Part shown: positions 8,541 to 19,801 of the stretch, in pieces | Position numbering within the stretch: position 1 is the stretch's first letter | Layout of the letters: every line of letters begins with the position of its first letter | Assembly: GCA_947650365.1 (NCBI GenBank) | Contig: CANTAL010000022.1 | Coordinates: 1,632,831-1,696,830 of the forward strand | Reading direction: 5' to 3' | Length of the DNA stretch: 64,000 bases | DNA from: Chamaelirium japonicum | Lineage: Eukaryota > Streptophyta > Magnoliopsida > Liliales > Melanthiaceae | Notes under the pieces: generated by a model | What the model was told of the DNA's origin: nothing | What the model saw: the letters and a program-made list of their open reading frames with translations, nothing else | Database searches by the model: none | Position numbers and translations under genes: made by a program

Positions 8541-11114
8541 ATCCCACCGGAATAGTCCCACATCGGTAAGGAGAGCGGAGTGGCCTTTGTTAATATATCT
8601 GCTGTGCTCTCCTTCCTTCATGAGGTCGACCTTTTAGAGCACTCGGCTGTTGTCACAAGCACTTCAGACGATTGTCCATCAGACAATAGGAATGCTTCTT
8701 GTCTTTTTATTATCAAGTATCCCCTGTCATAAGACTAATAATGAGACACTTCAGCTAATCTCAGACTTCTATTTTGTGACAACACCCGGAGTGTTCCAAA
8801 AGGCCGACCTTATTAAGGGAGGCGAGCACATTGGGTATATGAAGCGGCTCAATCCCGCTCCCCTTGCCGACGTGCGACTATTACCGGTGGGCGGTGGAAT
8901 ATCTCAACACCCCCCCCCCCCCCCCCCCCCCCTCCCCCACGTGTGGCAAGGCACAATTGGGAGAACTAGGGAACGGGCCGAGCTCTGATACCATGTTAGG
9001 AAACCATGTCACCCAAAAGCATAAGCTGTTAGGGAATGGGCCAACAATGTATATCGAGCTAACATATCTCTTGGAATGTTTGCAGGCAATACTTGCAAGT
9101 GCTTTTGCCAAAAGGGATCATGCCAGGGCAACGGCTGCCGCATCCCGCGTGCTACAGGTATCTCCCAACCAACAGAGGTCAACCTCTTGTCAATGTGAAC
9201 CTTTCTGCGGTTCTGAACTTCAGTTACTTGCAACCTGTTTGGTGCACTTACACTATGTTTCTGCAGTTGGGTATGCTTCTAGGATTGGTCCTATGTGCCA
9301 TACTTGGGATCGGGTTGCAGTTTGTATCGAGAATATTCACCAAGGATGCCAATGTGCTACAGCTCATTCATATAGGAATCCCGGTATTTCAATAACCTCA
9401 TTTTGTAGAAAAATAAAAACATGGTTCAAGTGGTTGGTACAATTGCCATAAATATAGTCGGGGTCCTCTCGGTGTACTTATGGGACCAAAATTTTGAAAT
9501 TCTGAATTTTCAGAAATCATGCATAATATAATTGGCGCTATTCTGTTATTGAGAAAAATTATCCAGTCGTAAATATTTTTTTGACATTTTGATTTTTTTA
9601 CACAGTTTGTGGCGCTTACTCAACCGATTAATGCTTTGGCCTTCGTTTTTGATGGCATCAACTTTGGTGCCTCAGATTTTGCATATTCTGCATATTCCAT
9701 GGCAAGTAAAACACTCTTGATTTTGAAATTGTGACATTTGTTTTCTCTCTTTCTCTCCATGTATCACATGAACTTCTTATGATACTTCCTCATATTCAGA
9801 TCATGGTGGCTATAATCAGCATTTTGTGCTTGCTTGTCCTCTCGAGTGCTCATGGATTCATTGGAATCTGGGTAGCTTTGACAATCTATATGAGTCTACG
9901 AATGCTCGCAGGTTTCTGGAGGTATAATTTCCTATTTTAATTAATGGAATGCCCTTACATGGTTACTTATTCATATCAACTGATATCTCAACAGCAAAGT
10001 TTACCTGCTACTGGAGGCAACTGTGTGAAATTAAATTCTACTAAGTTTCAGTTATTGGTCATCATTCAAGATTCTAATGAGTAATGTCTTTGTGGATGGA
10101 TTAGTTGGTTCATCCACAGTCACATAACGACCCGTTATGAAAACCCCAAATTAAGTGATTTCTTTCCTTCCTAATCCGTCTGGATTGTTCAATTTATGAT
10201 GCCAGAGTATAAAGTCATGTGCGAGAGGACTGGATGGTCCCTCGATATATTCAGGAAAAAAAACATCATCCAGTTATGTAATGAATAGCACGAACAAGAA
10301 AATTAATGGGGGACTTAATGGACGGCCCCTGAAAACAGATCAGTTTTTGCTGAAGGACAACCAACCGAACCTAAACCCTGTGGGTGAAAATACCCCTCAC
10401 TGCACTTTAAATTTTTAAATCATGCCACTCATTTCTAAAACTAAACAGAACCTAAACCCGAACCGTAGACCTAGAAATTCTTAACCTAACCCTAAACCCT
10501 AAGATCTATAGGCCATGGGATAAAGGGTAGACCTAGAAATCCTGCACCTAACCCCTCCACTCCTCGTGGCATCTCGTCTGCGGCGGTGGCAAGCACCTGC
10601 AACTCGGGGCCAACTCGAACCCTGCCGCTGCCGTCCGGTCCGCTACTCGTATCTACCTCCGCCACTGCTACTCACTGGAGAAATGAGAGAAAGGGAGCCC
10701 AATCAGTGATGGCATTTTAGTCTTTTGGCAACCCTTTTCACCAAACAAATCTGTTAACTAGGGACTTTAGGCAAAACGAATCTCCTACCCATCCTTTTCA
10801 CCCCATCGATCTGTTGTTAGGACCTTAGACACATTAACCCCAAATTAATCATAGTAAACTCATGGTGTTTAGAGGTCCAAAATGTGATTATATATTTGTA
10901 AGAACTTTAGAATAAAGGCTGGAAATATGACGTAAGGAAATAGAAAACTTTAGGATATCAAATATAGAATTTATAGTCCAACACTCCATTGGATTAAGAG
11001 ATTACTGTAGTGAACATTTTCGAATATTTGTGATGGAGCATCCTAAAAGTGTGCTATATGTGCAGGATAGGGACAGGAAGGGGGCCATGGATTTTCCTCC
11101 AGAGTCCATCATGA
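6128..11114 (+). CDS. DTX42: MATE transporter, DTX42/43 (FRD3-like), C-terminal half
   Basis: A multi-antimicrobial-extrusion (MATE) carrier of the DETOXIFICATION 42/43 group, plant plasma-membrane proteins that export citrate for aluminium tolerance or iron transport. Eight exons read in one frame: 6128-6224, 6383-6483, 7365-7528, 9086-9157, 9267-9383, 9606-9701, 9800-9921 and 11066-11114 (stop TGA 11112-11114). They give about 271 residues, roughly half of the usual ~515-530. Family motifs seen: GDATNIILDPIF, GVSGAAIAHVISQY, RVIAVTFCVTLAASLAARQG, LLADGLAVAGQ, RATAAASRVLQ, QPINALAFVFDGINFGASDF and GFIGIWVALTIYMSLR. Introns are GT-AG except after 9701, where the donor is GCAAGT. The N-terminal half is not in the window: either a preceding intron exceeds 6.1 kb or the copy is 5'-truncated. 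All exon frames are open, which favours a live gene. The exact paralogue (42 or 43) is inferred. Confidence 0.85.
6626..6829 (+). mobile_element. tRNA-derived SINE
   Basis: Contains an A-box-like 'gttggcaaagcaactgatg' and a B box 'gtgggttcgattcc' at tRNA spacing, followed by a non-tRNA body and an A-rich tail. A second copy, on the minus strand, lies at 27985-28256 and shares the head, the 'ggagggattagtc' segment and the tail. It sits in a MATE intron (between exons 2 and 3 of those seen). Confidence 0.75.
6830..7026. mobile_element. Short MITE with ~23 bp perfect inverted ends
   Basis: The left end ggggtcaatttgactttcccccct pairs with the right end aggggggtaagtcaaattgaccc. It is about 197 bp, AT-rich inside, and lies between two A runs directly after the SINE tail. 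The A-rich flanks hide the target duplication. It is intronic in the MATE gene. Confidence 0.75.
7786..7895 (+). mobile_element. Solo mini-LTR (type A), near-TSD TATTA/TACTA
   Basis: A 110 bp block starting TGTTGACAAATAGTCCCACATCGG and ending GATATCTAACA. It is closely similar along its length to the left LTR of the element at 19802. The five bases before (tatta, 7781-7785) and after (tacta, 7896-7900) differ at one position, as expected of an aged solo LTR left by LTR-LTR recombination. It lies in the MATE intron 7529-9085. Confidence 0.75.
8319..8657 (+). mobile_element. TRIM-like mini LTR element, TSD AGCAC
   Basis: 339 bp, flanked by AGCAC at 8314-8318 and 8658-8662. The left LTR is 8319-8433 (TGTTGAGCGG...GTTGTCACA). 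A primer-binding site tggtatcagag follows at 8434. A short internal region ends in a polypurine tract swollen to 34 consecutive G (8504-8537). The right LTR runs from about 8543 to 8657 (...GCTGTTGTCACA). The two LTRs are clearly related but diverged by eye by roughly a fifth. There is no coding capacity. It is intronic in the MATE gene. Confidence 0.85.
8775..9064 (-). mobile_element. Mini LTR element with unlike LTRs, near-TSD TATTT/TATCT
   Basis: On the minus strand: a short 5' LTR (8994-9064, ending ...GGTTTCCTAACA), a primer-binding site (complement gctctgatacca, 8982-8993), a short internal region, a polypurine tract expanded to 23 bases (8910-8932), and a 3' LTR (8775-8909, TGTTGAGAT...GTTGTCACA). 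The two LTRs are not alike: the 3' one belongs to the family at 8319, the 5' one does not. Flanks tattt (8770-8774) and tatct (9065-9069) match at 4 of 5. It lies 21 bp upstream of a MATE exon. Confidence 0.7.
10310..10842 (-). repeat. Dispersed repeat 'R' (copy 1)
   Basis: Shares 'ctataggccatggga', the flanking AACCCTAA-rich text and both ends with copies at 18725-19190 and 29286-29810 (opposite orientation). One end reads ggggttaatgtgtctaaggtcctaacaacagatc on the minus strand; the other reads ggacttaatggacggcccctgaaaacagatcag. The shared inner motif 'ccctgaaaacagatcag' at both ends suggests a non-autonomous DNA transposon. It lies in the last MATE intron. Confidence 0.6.
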
Positions 11115-12322
11115 TTTTCCGAAGTATCTTTTCCTCTGGCCAAATGCCGAGCGTATAATTCTCTCCTATCTCTGTGATTAAAGGTACGGTGTGCCAAGTG
11201 TAGATACGTCTTTCACATTATCAACGAGAATCGCCTTGCTTAGGTTAATTGTATAGACAAACACACACACACGTGCATTTTTCATGAGTACTAGAAACTT
11301 CAATTGCATGTTTTGAAGTAGCCTTGGTTGGTCGAACAGGGGAATCAAAGAGCAATACCTTTATATTTCGGTCAAAGGTGCTACTGCTGTACATGCCATT
11401 GTTGATATACAGGACGTAGATTGACAGCCAAAACAACATGGTGCAATACTGCTTGAAACAAGTGGCAGAAATTTGTGCTGAACATAGCCTTTCCTCCAAA
11501 GTTTATCTTTACATATTGATTATATGGTTGGTGCATGGAAAAGTTTTCTTTTAAGTTTTTTTGGTTATTTGGTTGTGCCTTCTTTACTTTTTAACCTTTT
11601 TTTTTGTGTATAAAAGTAACTCTCTCTCTCTCTCTCTAAAAACATGAGGGACAACTATGGATATTAAAAAATTATTGTCATGGAAAAGATAGAAACACCC
11701 ATAATGTTTGCCCGTCTGATTCTTTAAGTTGGGGTAATACCGGGTATTGATTTCATAAGGGCTTATATTTCTAGGGTAAATTAGTGATCGGTCCCTATAA
11801 CAAGATCTGTTTAAGGTTAAGGACGACTAATGCTTGATGTTAGCATAAAGTCCCTCTGGACCATTCCATACTGTTGACGGAATGATACTTTCAATCCAAC
11901 TGCTCTTTTCCTTTATCCAGGCGCCTAATGTGAAGTCAGACTTGCCCGTGCCCTTATTGCAAATCGGAACTTGTTATAGGGACTGATCACTAAGTCCCCC
12001 ACTTACGATTATTGTGAATTATGATTTCAATATTGAAGTGTAAGTTTTAATAATCTTCTCTGTGGATTTCAAGTAGTCAGTCTTCTTGGTAGTGGACTGC
12101 AACTGTATAATCCCCTGCTTCCTTTTCTCCTCAATTTATGCCATCCTTCCATTATGTATGGCCCATCACATGATTACCATGTCAATGGCTTTGTATTATT
12201 AATGAGGAGATGCGCGCATGCCGTCGATAAGGATTCTGCGTAATGATGCATCACATCGTCCTCTTTTGCCCTCTCTTCTCTCTCTAAAGATTGTGTTATG
12301 GGGCTGCCTGTTCGCACCTATG
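11115..12322 (+). other. MATE 3' flank, no further gene seen
   Basis: Probable 3' UTR followed by AT-rich intergenic sequence. A short (CT)n run occurs at 11622-11637 and a (CA)n run near 11262-11272. The frames present are short and without recognised domains. Confidence 0.5.
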
Positions 12323-12330
12323 GAATTAGT

Positions 12331-12886
12331 TAGGGGTGCAACTCGGGTCGGGTTGGTTCGGGTTTCAGCCAACCTGGAACCGAACTGAGCTGGTTCGGTT
12401 CTACCATATTGAAACCTGACCAATCCGACTTGGGTATAGACCCAAACCAACCCAACCCACACTAAGGTCGGGTTGGTTCGGGTCGGTTCTCAGGTTGGGA
12501 GTTGATCTGAAAAAATAATAGTTATCAGTTATTTACTAGCAAACTAAAGGTCCATGTTGGGTTTTGGCTTTAGCCACCCGTTGAGTTCTCTTGTTAGTTG
12601 GGTCAATGTTAGCAAACAAATAACATTTACTCGGGTGCTAGTGTGATGGAGCCCAATAGTCCATACCCGTGACATATATATATATGTGGATTAATATATA
12701 TGAGTTCGGTTCTCGGGTTGGGTCGGGTCTACCCGGAGCCCTAACCCGGAACCGACCCGTATTTAGTCGGGTCCACAAAACTTGGAATCGAACCAACCAA
12801 TTTAGTCAAAATAACCAAACCAACCCGGCCCATTTAGGTCAGGTTGGCTCGGTTCTCGGTTTTACCCGACCCAAATTGCACATGTA
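12331..12886. mobile_element. hAT-type MITE, 8 bp TSD GAATTAGT
   Basis: The ends taggggtgcaactcgggtcgggt and (reverse-complemented right end) tacatgtgcaatttgggtcgggt pair. The element is flanked by GAATTAGT at 12323-12330 and 12887-12894. The interior repeats the motif cgggt(t)gg many times. It is 556 bp with no transposase. Confidence 0.9.
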
Positions 12887-12894
12887 GAATTAGT

Positions 12895-13870
12895 GATAGC
12901 ACCTGAATCTGTCTTGGACCCCAACCCATTTCAGCATTCTAGTCTTGACACCCTAAAAAACCCTCAAAATGCCCCCATTCTCTTCTACGACCTGTCACTG
13001 TCCATGTTCGACCCTTCACCTCCGTGGCCATCTCCACCCATCTAGTCCCACCTCTCTGCCCCCTCTGTCGCCCTCCTTCCTCCTCCTTCTCCTTCCCCAC
13101 GTCGGAGCCCTAAGCCAGTGGCCTCCTTTCTCTCCTCCTTCCTCCCCTTTCTTCATACTTCATCTTTCCCGCGTCGGAATCCTAAGCCACTGGCCCTCCT
13201 TCTTCTTCCTCCATCTTTTCGCCTGAACCCTAAGCCCTAAGCTGTTGGTTGGCCTTAGTTGCTGCCCACCAACATTGTGTTGGTGGCTGCCCGCCGAAGT
13301 GGGCATGGTGGAGCTGCTGGTTTCATACCCCCCCCCCCCCCCCTCCCTCATTCTTGTCTTTCTTCTTATTTCTACCTACAAACGTGTCAGTTGCTCCCGA
13401 CCGATATGGTTTTTGATTGTTCCTAACCGATATGGTGTACCACACCGTGTCGGATCCCAACTGACATGAACCACACCATGTCGGACAGGAGCAACCAATA
13501 ACATATCGGTCAGGAACGCCAACACGATGTACATATCAATATGCCTATATGCTACGAGTGCTAGTAACTTGGGTGCAAATAGCAACATCCTTCGACAACC
13601 GCTGAAATCCAATTATTTGTTTTGGTTTAGGGTGCCAACAATTTTTTGTGCAATTCCAGATGAACAATGGCATCTCTGCACCATATTCCATCCCATCACA
13701 TCACGCGGGGAAAAACTTGGGATGGGGGAGGCCCTACCTCGTAACGCCGTGGCCCATGGGGATGCCCGTCACCTGGCGCCATACGAAGTGATGCTATTTG
13801 AACATACTGCGGGACAACAACATTGACAACCCGCGGTGGTGTGGGGACATGGGCCAGTGCTTGGCGGCCC
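12895..13870. other. Pyrimidine-rich and repeat-related stretch, no gene
   Basis: 12960-13220 is C/T-rich with spurious long frames, and a run of 17 C lies at 13328-13344. 13740-13860 contains a diverged inverted copy of the start of the tandem unit that follows (gctatttgaacatactgc against gcagtatgttcaaatagc), making a head-to-head palindrome-like junction. No gene is supported. Confidence 0.5.
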
Positions 13871-16800
13871 CTGGCACGAATCCCAATGCACTAAGCGCCT
13901 CACACCACTAGTTGTCGGTGATGATGTCCTGCAGTATGTTCAAATAGCAGTACTTGGTGCCTAACCGTTGCCTTGTGAGAGGTCACCAGGATGCTCAGCG
14001 TGGTACGACGTGATTGGATGGCCCCATGTTACTACTCCGTAAGACCTCCCCATCGAAGTTGCTAGCACGGCGACAGCCTACAGACAACAACGATGGAGGA
14101 TTGACAATCATCGTGCTCACCTATGAGAAAGAATTCTACCAAAGAAAAAAAAGAGGGACTTAGTGTTAGCTTCATAACGAAGGAATCAATTCGAGATATG
14201 TCCTCCTGTGTATTGTGATAGCTCCCTCCGGAAATCCTGTCAAACCAAATAGAAAAAAAAATGATAATAATACTCTACCGAAGTTTATTGAATTTACATT
14301 TCTTATCATCAATTGAACACGAACCATTTTTTGAAAAAAAAACAATTGAAGTCATTCTATATTATCGATTTAAAATCACAAAATAATTTATTTATTTGAT
14401 ATTTTTATCAAAAAAAAAATTTGTCAACCGATCAAATATGTACTTTTTTTACATAATTATTACTCTTTATGTGCAAGATAGAATCAACTTGGTTTCGCGT
14501 AGTTAACAACATTTTTTATCACAATAAAAAATTATATTATGACCAGATGAGCAAAAATACCGCTACAATCAATCTTAAATTAAGAAATTTATCATATCAA
14601 ATTATTCCTCTTTACTAACGGATTGTTACTTTTTACCAATTGTTATTTTTTACTATAATTGTTATACTTTATATGTAGGTCTAAAATTGTTATTTAAAAA
14701 ATTATGTTATTACATGTGCGCAGCAGAAGGAGCTCACATTAGCCAAAACTAACAGATTGTTTTTCTTTACCAATTGTTACTCTTGTACTACAATTGTTAC
14801 AATTTATTTGTAGGGCTAAAATTGTCATTTTTTTTTTAATTACATGTGTGTGGCAGAAGGAGCACGTGTTAGTCAAAGTCCAACAACAGGGGCTTAACGT
14901 TAAACTCAAACTTTAAATACCCTTAACATTAAACGAAAACCTTTTTAAGGAGCTAACGTTAGTAACCCCCAAAAAATGGGTTATTAGTCTAAGTCCTCTC
15001 TAACTAACCCTCTAGTTTGATAAACCCCTTTAATTGTTTCGTAGTCCATTAAGTCCCCCCCCCCACCCACCTGGCACGAATCTCGATGCACTGAGCGCTA
15101 CTCTGCACCTCACACCACTGGCTGTCCGTGACAATGTCCTGCAGTATGTTCAAATAGTAGTACTCGGTGCTTGACCATTGCCTTGTGGGGGGTCACCACG
15201 ATGCTTAGCGTGGCACGACGTGATTGGATGTCCCCATGTTACTATATGGTAAGACCTCCCCATCGAAGTTGCTCTCACGGTGGCAACCTACAGTCAACAA
15301 CCATGGAAGATTGCCAATCATCACGTGCTCACCTATGAGAAAGAATTCTACAAAAAAAAAGAAGAGGAACTTAGTGGTAGCTTCATGACGAAGGAATCGA
15401 TTTGAGATAAGCCCCATGTGTATTGTGATAGCTCCCTCTCGAAATCCTGCCAAACCAAATAGAAAAAAAATTTGATAATAATACCCGGTCGAAGTTTATT
15501 AAATTTACATTTCTTATCATCAATTGAACACGAACCATTTTTTGCACAAAAACCAATTGAAATCATCGTAGATTATATTTAAAATGACAAAATAATTTAT
15601 TTATTTTATATTTTCATCAAAAAAAAATTGTTAACAGACCAAATACGTGCTTTTTTACATAATTGTTATTCTTTATGTGCGAGATAGAATCGATCTGCTT
15701 GGTTTCACATAGTTAATTGCATTTTTTATCACAATAAAAAATCATATTATGACCAAATGAGCAGAAATACCGCTACAATCAATCTTCAAATAAGAAATTT
15801 TATCGTATCAAATTGTTACTCTTTGCTAATGGATTGTTACTCTTTACCCATTATTACTTTTTGGGATGATTGTTACACTTTATACATAGAGCTAAAATTG
15901 TCATTTAAAAAATTACGTTATTACATGTGCGCGGCAGAAGAAGCTAGAGTTAGCCAAAATTGACAAATTGTTTCTCTTCAGTAATTGTTACTCTTTTACT
16001 ACAATTTTTACAATTTATCTGTTGGGGTAAAATTACCATTTAAATTGTTTTGTTATTATATGTGCATGGCAGAAGGAGATCGCGTTAGTCAAAGTCCAAC
16101 AATAGGGGCTTAACGTTAAGTTCAAACTTTACATACCCTTAACATTAAACGAAAACATTTTTAAGGAGCTAACATTAATAACCCCAAAAAAGATGGGTTA
16201 TTAGTCTAAGGCCTCTCTAACTAACCCTGTAGTTTGATAAACCCCTTTAATTGTTTCGTAGTCCATTAACTGTCTCCCCCCAGCCCCCCCCCCCGACACG
16301 AATCCTGATGCACTGAGTGTTGGTCTACGCCTCACACCACAGGTTGTCCGTGACAATGTCCTGCAATATGTTCAAATAGCAGTACTCGATGCCTAACCCG
16401 GCCTTGTGGGGGGGTCACCACAATGCTCAGCATGGTACGATGTAATTGGATGTCCCCACGTTACTACACGGTGGCAACCTATAGTCAACAACCATGGAAG
16501 AATGCCAATCATCACGTGCTCACCTATGAGAAAAAATTCTACCAAATAAAAGAAGAGGGACTTAGTGGTAGCTTCATGACGAAGGAATCAATTCGAGATA
16601 AGCCCTTCTGTGTATTGTGATAGCTCCTTCCCGAAATCCTGCCCAACCAAATAGAAAAAATAATAATAATAACCGGCCGAAATTTATTAAATTTATATTT
16701 TTTTTTCATCAATTGAGCACGAACCATTTTTTGTGCAAAAAACAATTAAAATCATTCTAGATTATCAATTTAAAACCACAAAATAATTTATTTATTTTAT

Positions 16801-18657
16801 ATTTTCATCAAAAAAAATTATCAACCGACCAAATATGTACTCTTTTTTTTACATAATTGTTACTTTTATGTGCAAGATAGAATCAGCTAGGTTTCGCATA
16901 GTTAATTGCATTTTTCGTCACAATAACAAATCATATTATTACCAGATTAGTAGAAATACCACTACAATCAATCTTCAACTAAGAAATTTTATCATATCAA
17001 ATTGTTACTCTTTGATAACGGATTGTTACTCTTTATCCATTGTTACTTTTTGCAATGATAGTTACACTTTACATGTAGGGCTAAAATTGTTATTTAAAAA
17101 ATTACGTTATTACATGTGCGCGACGGAAGGAGCTTGCGTTAGCCAAAACTAACAGATTGTTTCAATTCTCTGTATCAATTGTTACTCTTTTACTACAATT
17201 GTTATAATTTATCTGTAGGGGTAAAATTGTCATTTAATTTTTTTTGTTATTATATGTGCGTGGCAGAAGGAGCTCGAGTTAGTCAAAGTCCAACAACATG
17301 GGCTTAACGTTAAGCTCAAACTTTACATACCCTTAACATTAAACGAAAACCTTTTTAAGGAGCCAACGTTAATAACCCCCCAAAAAAAAGGGTTATTAGT
17401 CTAAGGCCTCTCAAACTAACCCTGTAGTTTGATAAACCCCTTTAATTGTTTCATAGTCTATTAAGTCCCCCACCCCCCCCCCCATGGCACAAATCCCGAT
17501 GCACTAAGTGTTGGTCTGCGTCTCACACCACTGGTTGTCCATGACGATGTTCTGCAGTATGTTCAAATAGCAGTACTCAGTGCCGGACCGTTGCCTTGTG
17601 GGGAATCACAACGATGCTCAGCGTGACACGATGTGATTGGATTTCCCCATATTACTACACGGAAAGGCCTCCCCATCGAAGTTGCTCTCACGGCGGCAAC
17701 CTACAGTCAACAACTATGGTAGAATTCTTTGGGAGAAAGAATTCTACCAAAGAAAAAAAGAGGGACTTAGTGGTAGCTTCATGACGAAGGAATCAATTCG
17801 AGATAAGCCCTCATGTGTATTGCGATAGCTCCCTCCCGAAATCCTGCCAAACCAAATATAAAAAAAAAATTGATAAGAATACCCGGCCAAAGCTTATTAA
17901 ATTTATATTTCTTATCATCAATTGAACACGAACCATTTTTTGCGCAAAAAAGAATTAAAATCATTCTAGATTATCGATTTAAAACCACAAAATAATTTAT
18001 TTATTTTATATTTTCATAAAAAGAAATGTCAATCGACCAAATATGTACTTTTTTTACATAATTGTTACTCTTTATGTTCGAGATAGAATCAAGTTGGTTT
18101 CGCATAGTTAATTGTGATTTTTGTCACAAAAAAATCTTATTATGACCAAATGAGCAGAAATACCGCTATAAGCAATCTACAATTAAAATAATTTATCATA
18201 TTAAATTATTACTCTTTGCTAACGGATTGTTACTTTTTGCGATGATTGGTACACCTTATATGTACGGCTAAAATTGTCATTTAAATTATTATGTTATTAG
18301 ATGTGCATGGCAGATGGAGCTCGTGTTAGCTAAAGCTAACAGATTGTTTCTCTTTACCAATTGTTACTCTTTTACTACAATTGTTACAATTTATCTATAG
18401 GAGTAAAATTACCATTTAAAATTTTTTGTTATTACCTGTGCGTGGCAGAAGGAGCTCATGTTAGTCAAATTCCATTAACAGGGGCTTAACATTAGGGTCA
18501 AACTTTACATACCCTTAACATTAAACGGAAACATTTTAAAGGAGCTAACGTTAATAACCCCCAAAAAAATGGGTTATTAGTCTAAGGCCTCTCTCATGAT
18601 AAACCCCTTTAATTGTTTCGTAGTCCATTAAGTCTCCCCCCCCCCACCCCCCCTCAC
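13871..18657 (+). repeat. Tandem array, four ~1.2 kb units
   Basis: Units begin with (ct)ggcacgaatcccgatgca at about 13871, 15071, 16293 and 17484, and each ends in 'tttaattgtttcgtagtcc' followed by a C-rich run. Unit lengths are about 1200, 1222, 1191 and 1170 bp. All units share an AT-rich centre with repeated 'attgttactctttac' phrases. Units differ by many small changes and indels, so the array is not recent. No unit has an open frame above about 110 codons and no domain was recognised. A truncated copy in inverse orientation lies at 25579-26217, so the unit also exists as a dispersed element. Confidence 0.9.
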
Positions 18658-18724
18658 TCTTTTTTTTTAAAAAAGTTCATTTTGCCCCTCTAACTACCCC
18701 TGTAGAGCCCGATGTATATATATA

Positions 18725-19190
18725 TTTTTGGGTAATATGTCTAAGGTTCCTGACAACAGATCAGTGGGGAGAAAAGGATGGGTAACAGACTGGTTTAGCC
18801 TAAGGTTTCTGAGAACATTTCGGTTTCGGTGAAAAGAGCTACCAAATGTCCAAAACGCACTCGCCTTGTCCTCCCTTTTCTCCAAGTTTTTCCAGAGCAG
18901 CGGTGGAGAAGGCGGGCATGAGCGGCAACTAACTCGAGGTGCAGGGTAGTGGAGGCGAGCAACGGAGACGAGAAGGAACAGGTTTAGGTTCGGTCTAAGT
19001 CTAGGTCTAGTTCTAGGGTTCATCCCATGGCCTATAGGTCTTAGGGGTTTGATTTAGGTTTAGTTTTAGAATGGAGTGACATGAAACCTAAATTCAAAAT
19101 GCAGTGAGGGGTGTTTCATCGATAATTTGACTGCCCTTTTAGCTAAATCTGATATGTTTTCAGGGACCTCTCACTAAGTCGCCCCCCCCC
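18725..19190 (+). repeat. Dispersed repeat 'R' (copy 2)
   Basis: Starts gggtaatatgtctaaggttcctgacaacagatcag, carries 'gggttcatcccatggcctatagg', and ends gttttcagggacctctcactaagtc before a C run at 19183-19193. Same family as 10310-10842 and 29286-29810. Confidence 0.6.
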
Positions 19191-19801
19191 CCCTTTTTTT
19201 TTTCATGCATTGTATAGTGAAATCCCCAATAGGAGATTCAAAACATTGTAGCAATAATGTTTTGGAGAATAAATTCGGTTGCTACAGTGAAATAATTTAT
19301 ATTCCATATACACCCGAATTTATATTCCATTATCCTGAATTGATATCATAAATTGTTCAATTAACTGGAGTTTAATCCCAAAATCTTTAGGCTAACTTAT
19401 CTGTTGGGAATTCTACACATTACACATTTGATAGCAATCAGGCCTAATGAAAGGGCTTGGGAACATATAGGTATTATCTATAGATATATGCAATATGGTA
19501 AAGAGAGAAGGAGAATTGATAGATAATTATCTTTGTTAAGAGTTAATCACTGAGGCTCGTGTTGGACACGATGTCCTGAAAACAATATCGTCGTCGTTAC
19601 GGTGCTCCTGGCCCCCTACGACTTGTTCCCCAGGGTTCAATGGCTGGATCAATCTCTCTTAAGCACTAAGAGAGATCGTGGAACTCTTTGGTACTCCAAC
19701 TGGATCGGAATAGGATAGCTTTCTATTCTCCACTTGGATCACTCTCACAGATAGATCAAAGAGGAGACCAAGGGTCGGTGAGATGGGTTCTCTTGAGTAC
19801 C
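19191..19801. other. No gene seen
   Basis: AT-rich sequence, then about 19500-19800 with no recognisable coding frame. The last five bases (gtacc) form the left target duplication of the next element. Confidence 0.45.

Noticed and set aside
10480-10502. Interstitial telomere repeat (cctaaccctaaaccctaa)
   Set aside because: Only two to three degenerate units, embedded in dispersed repeat R and reappearing with it.
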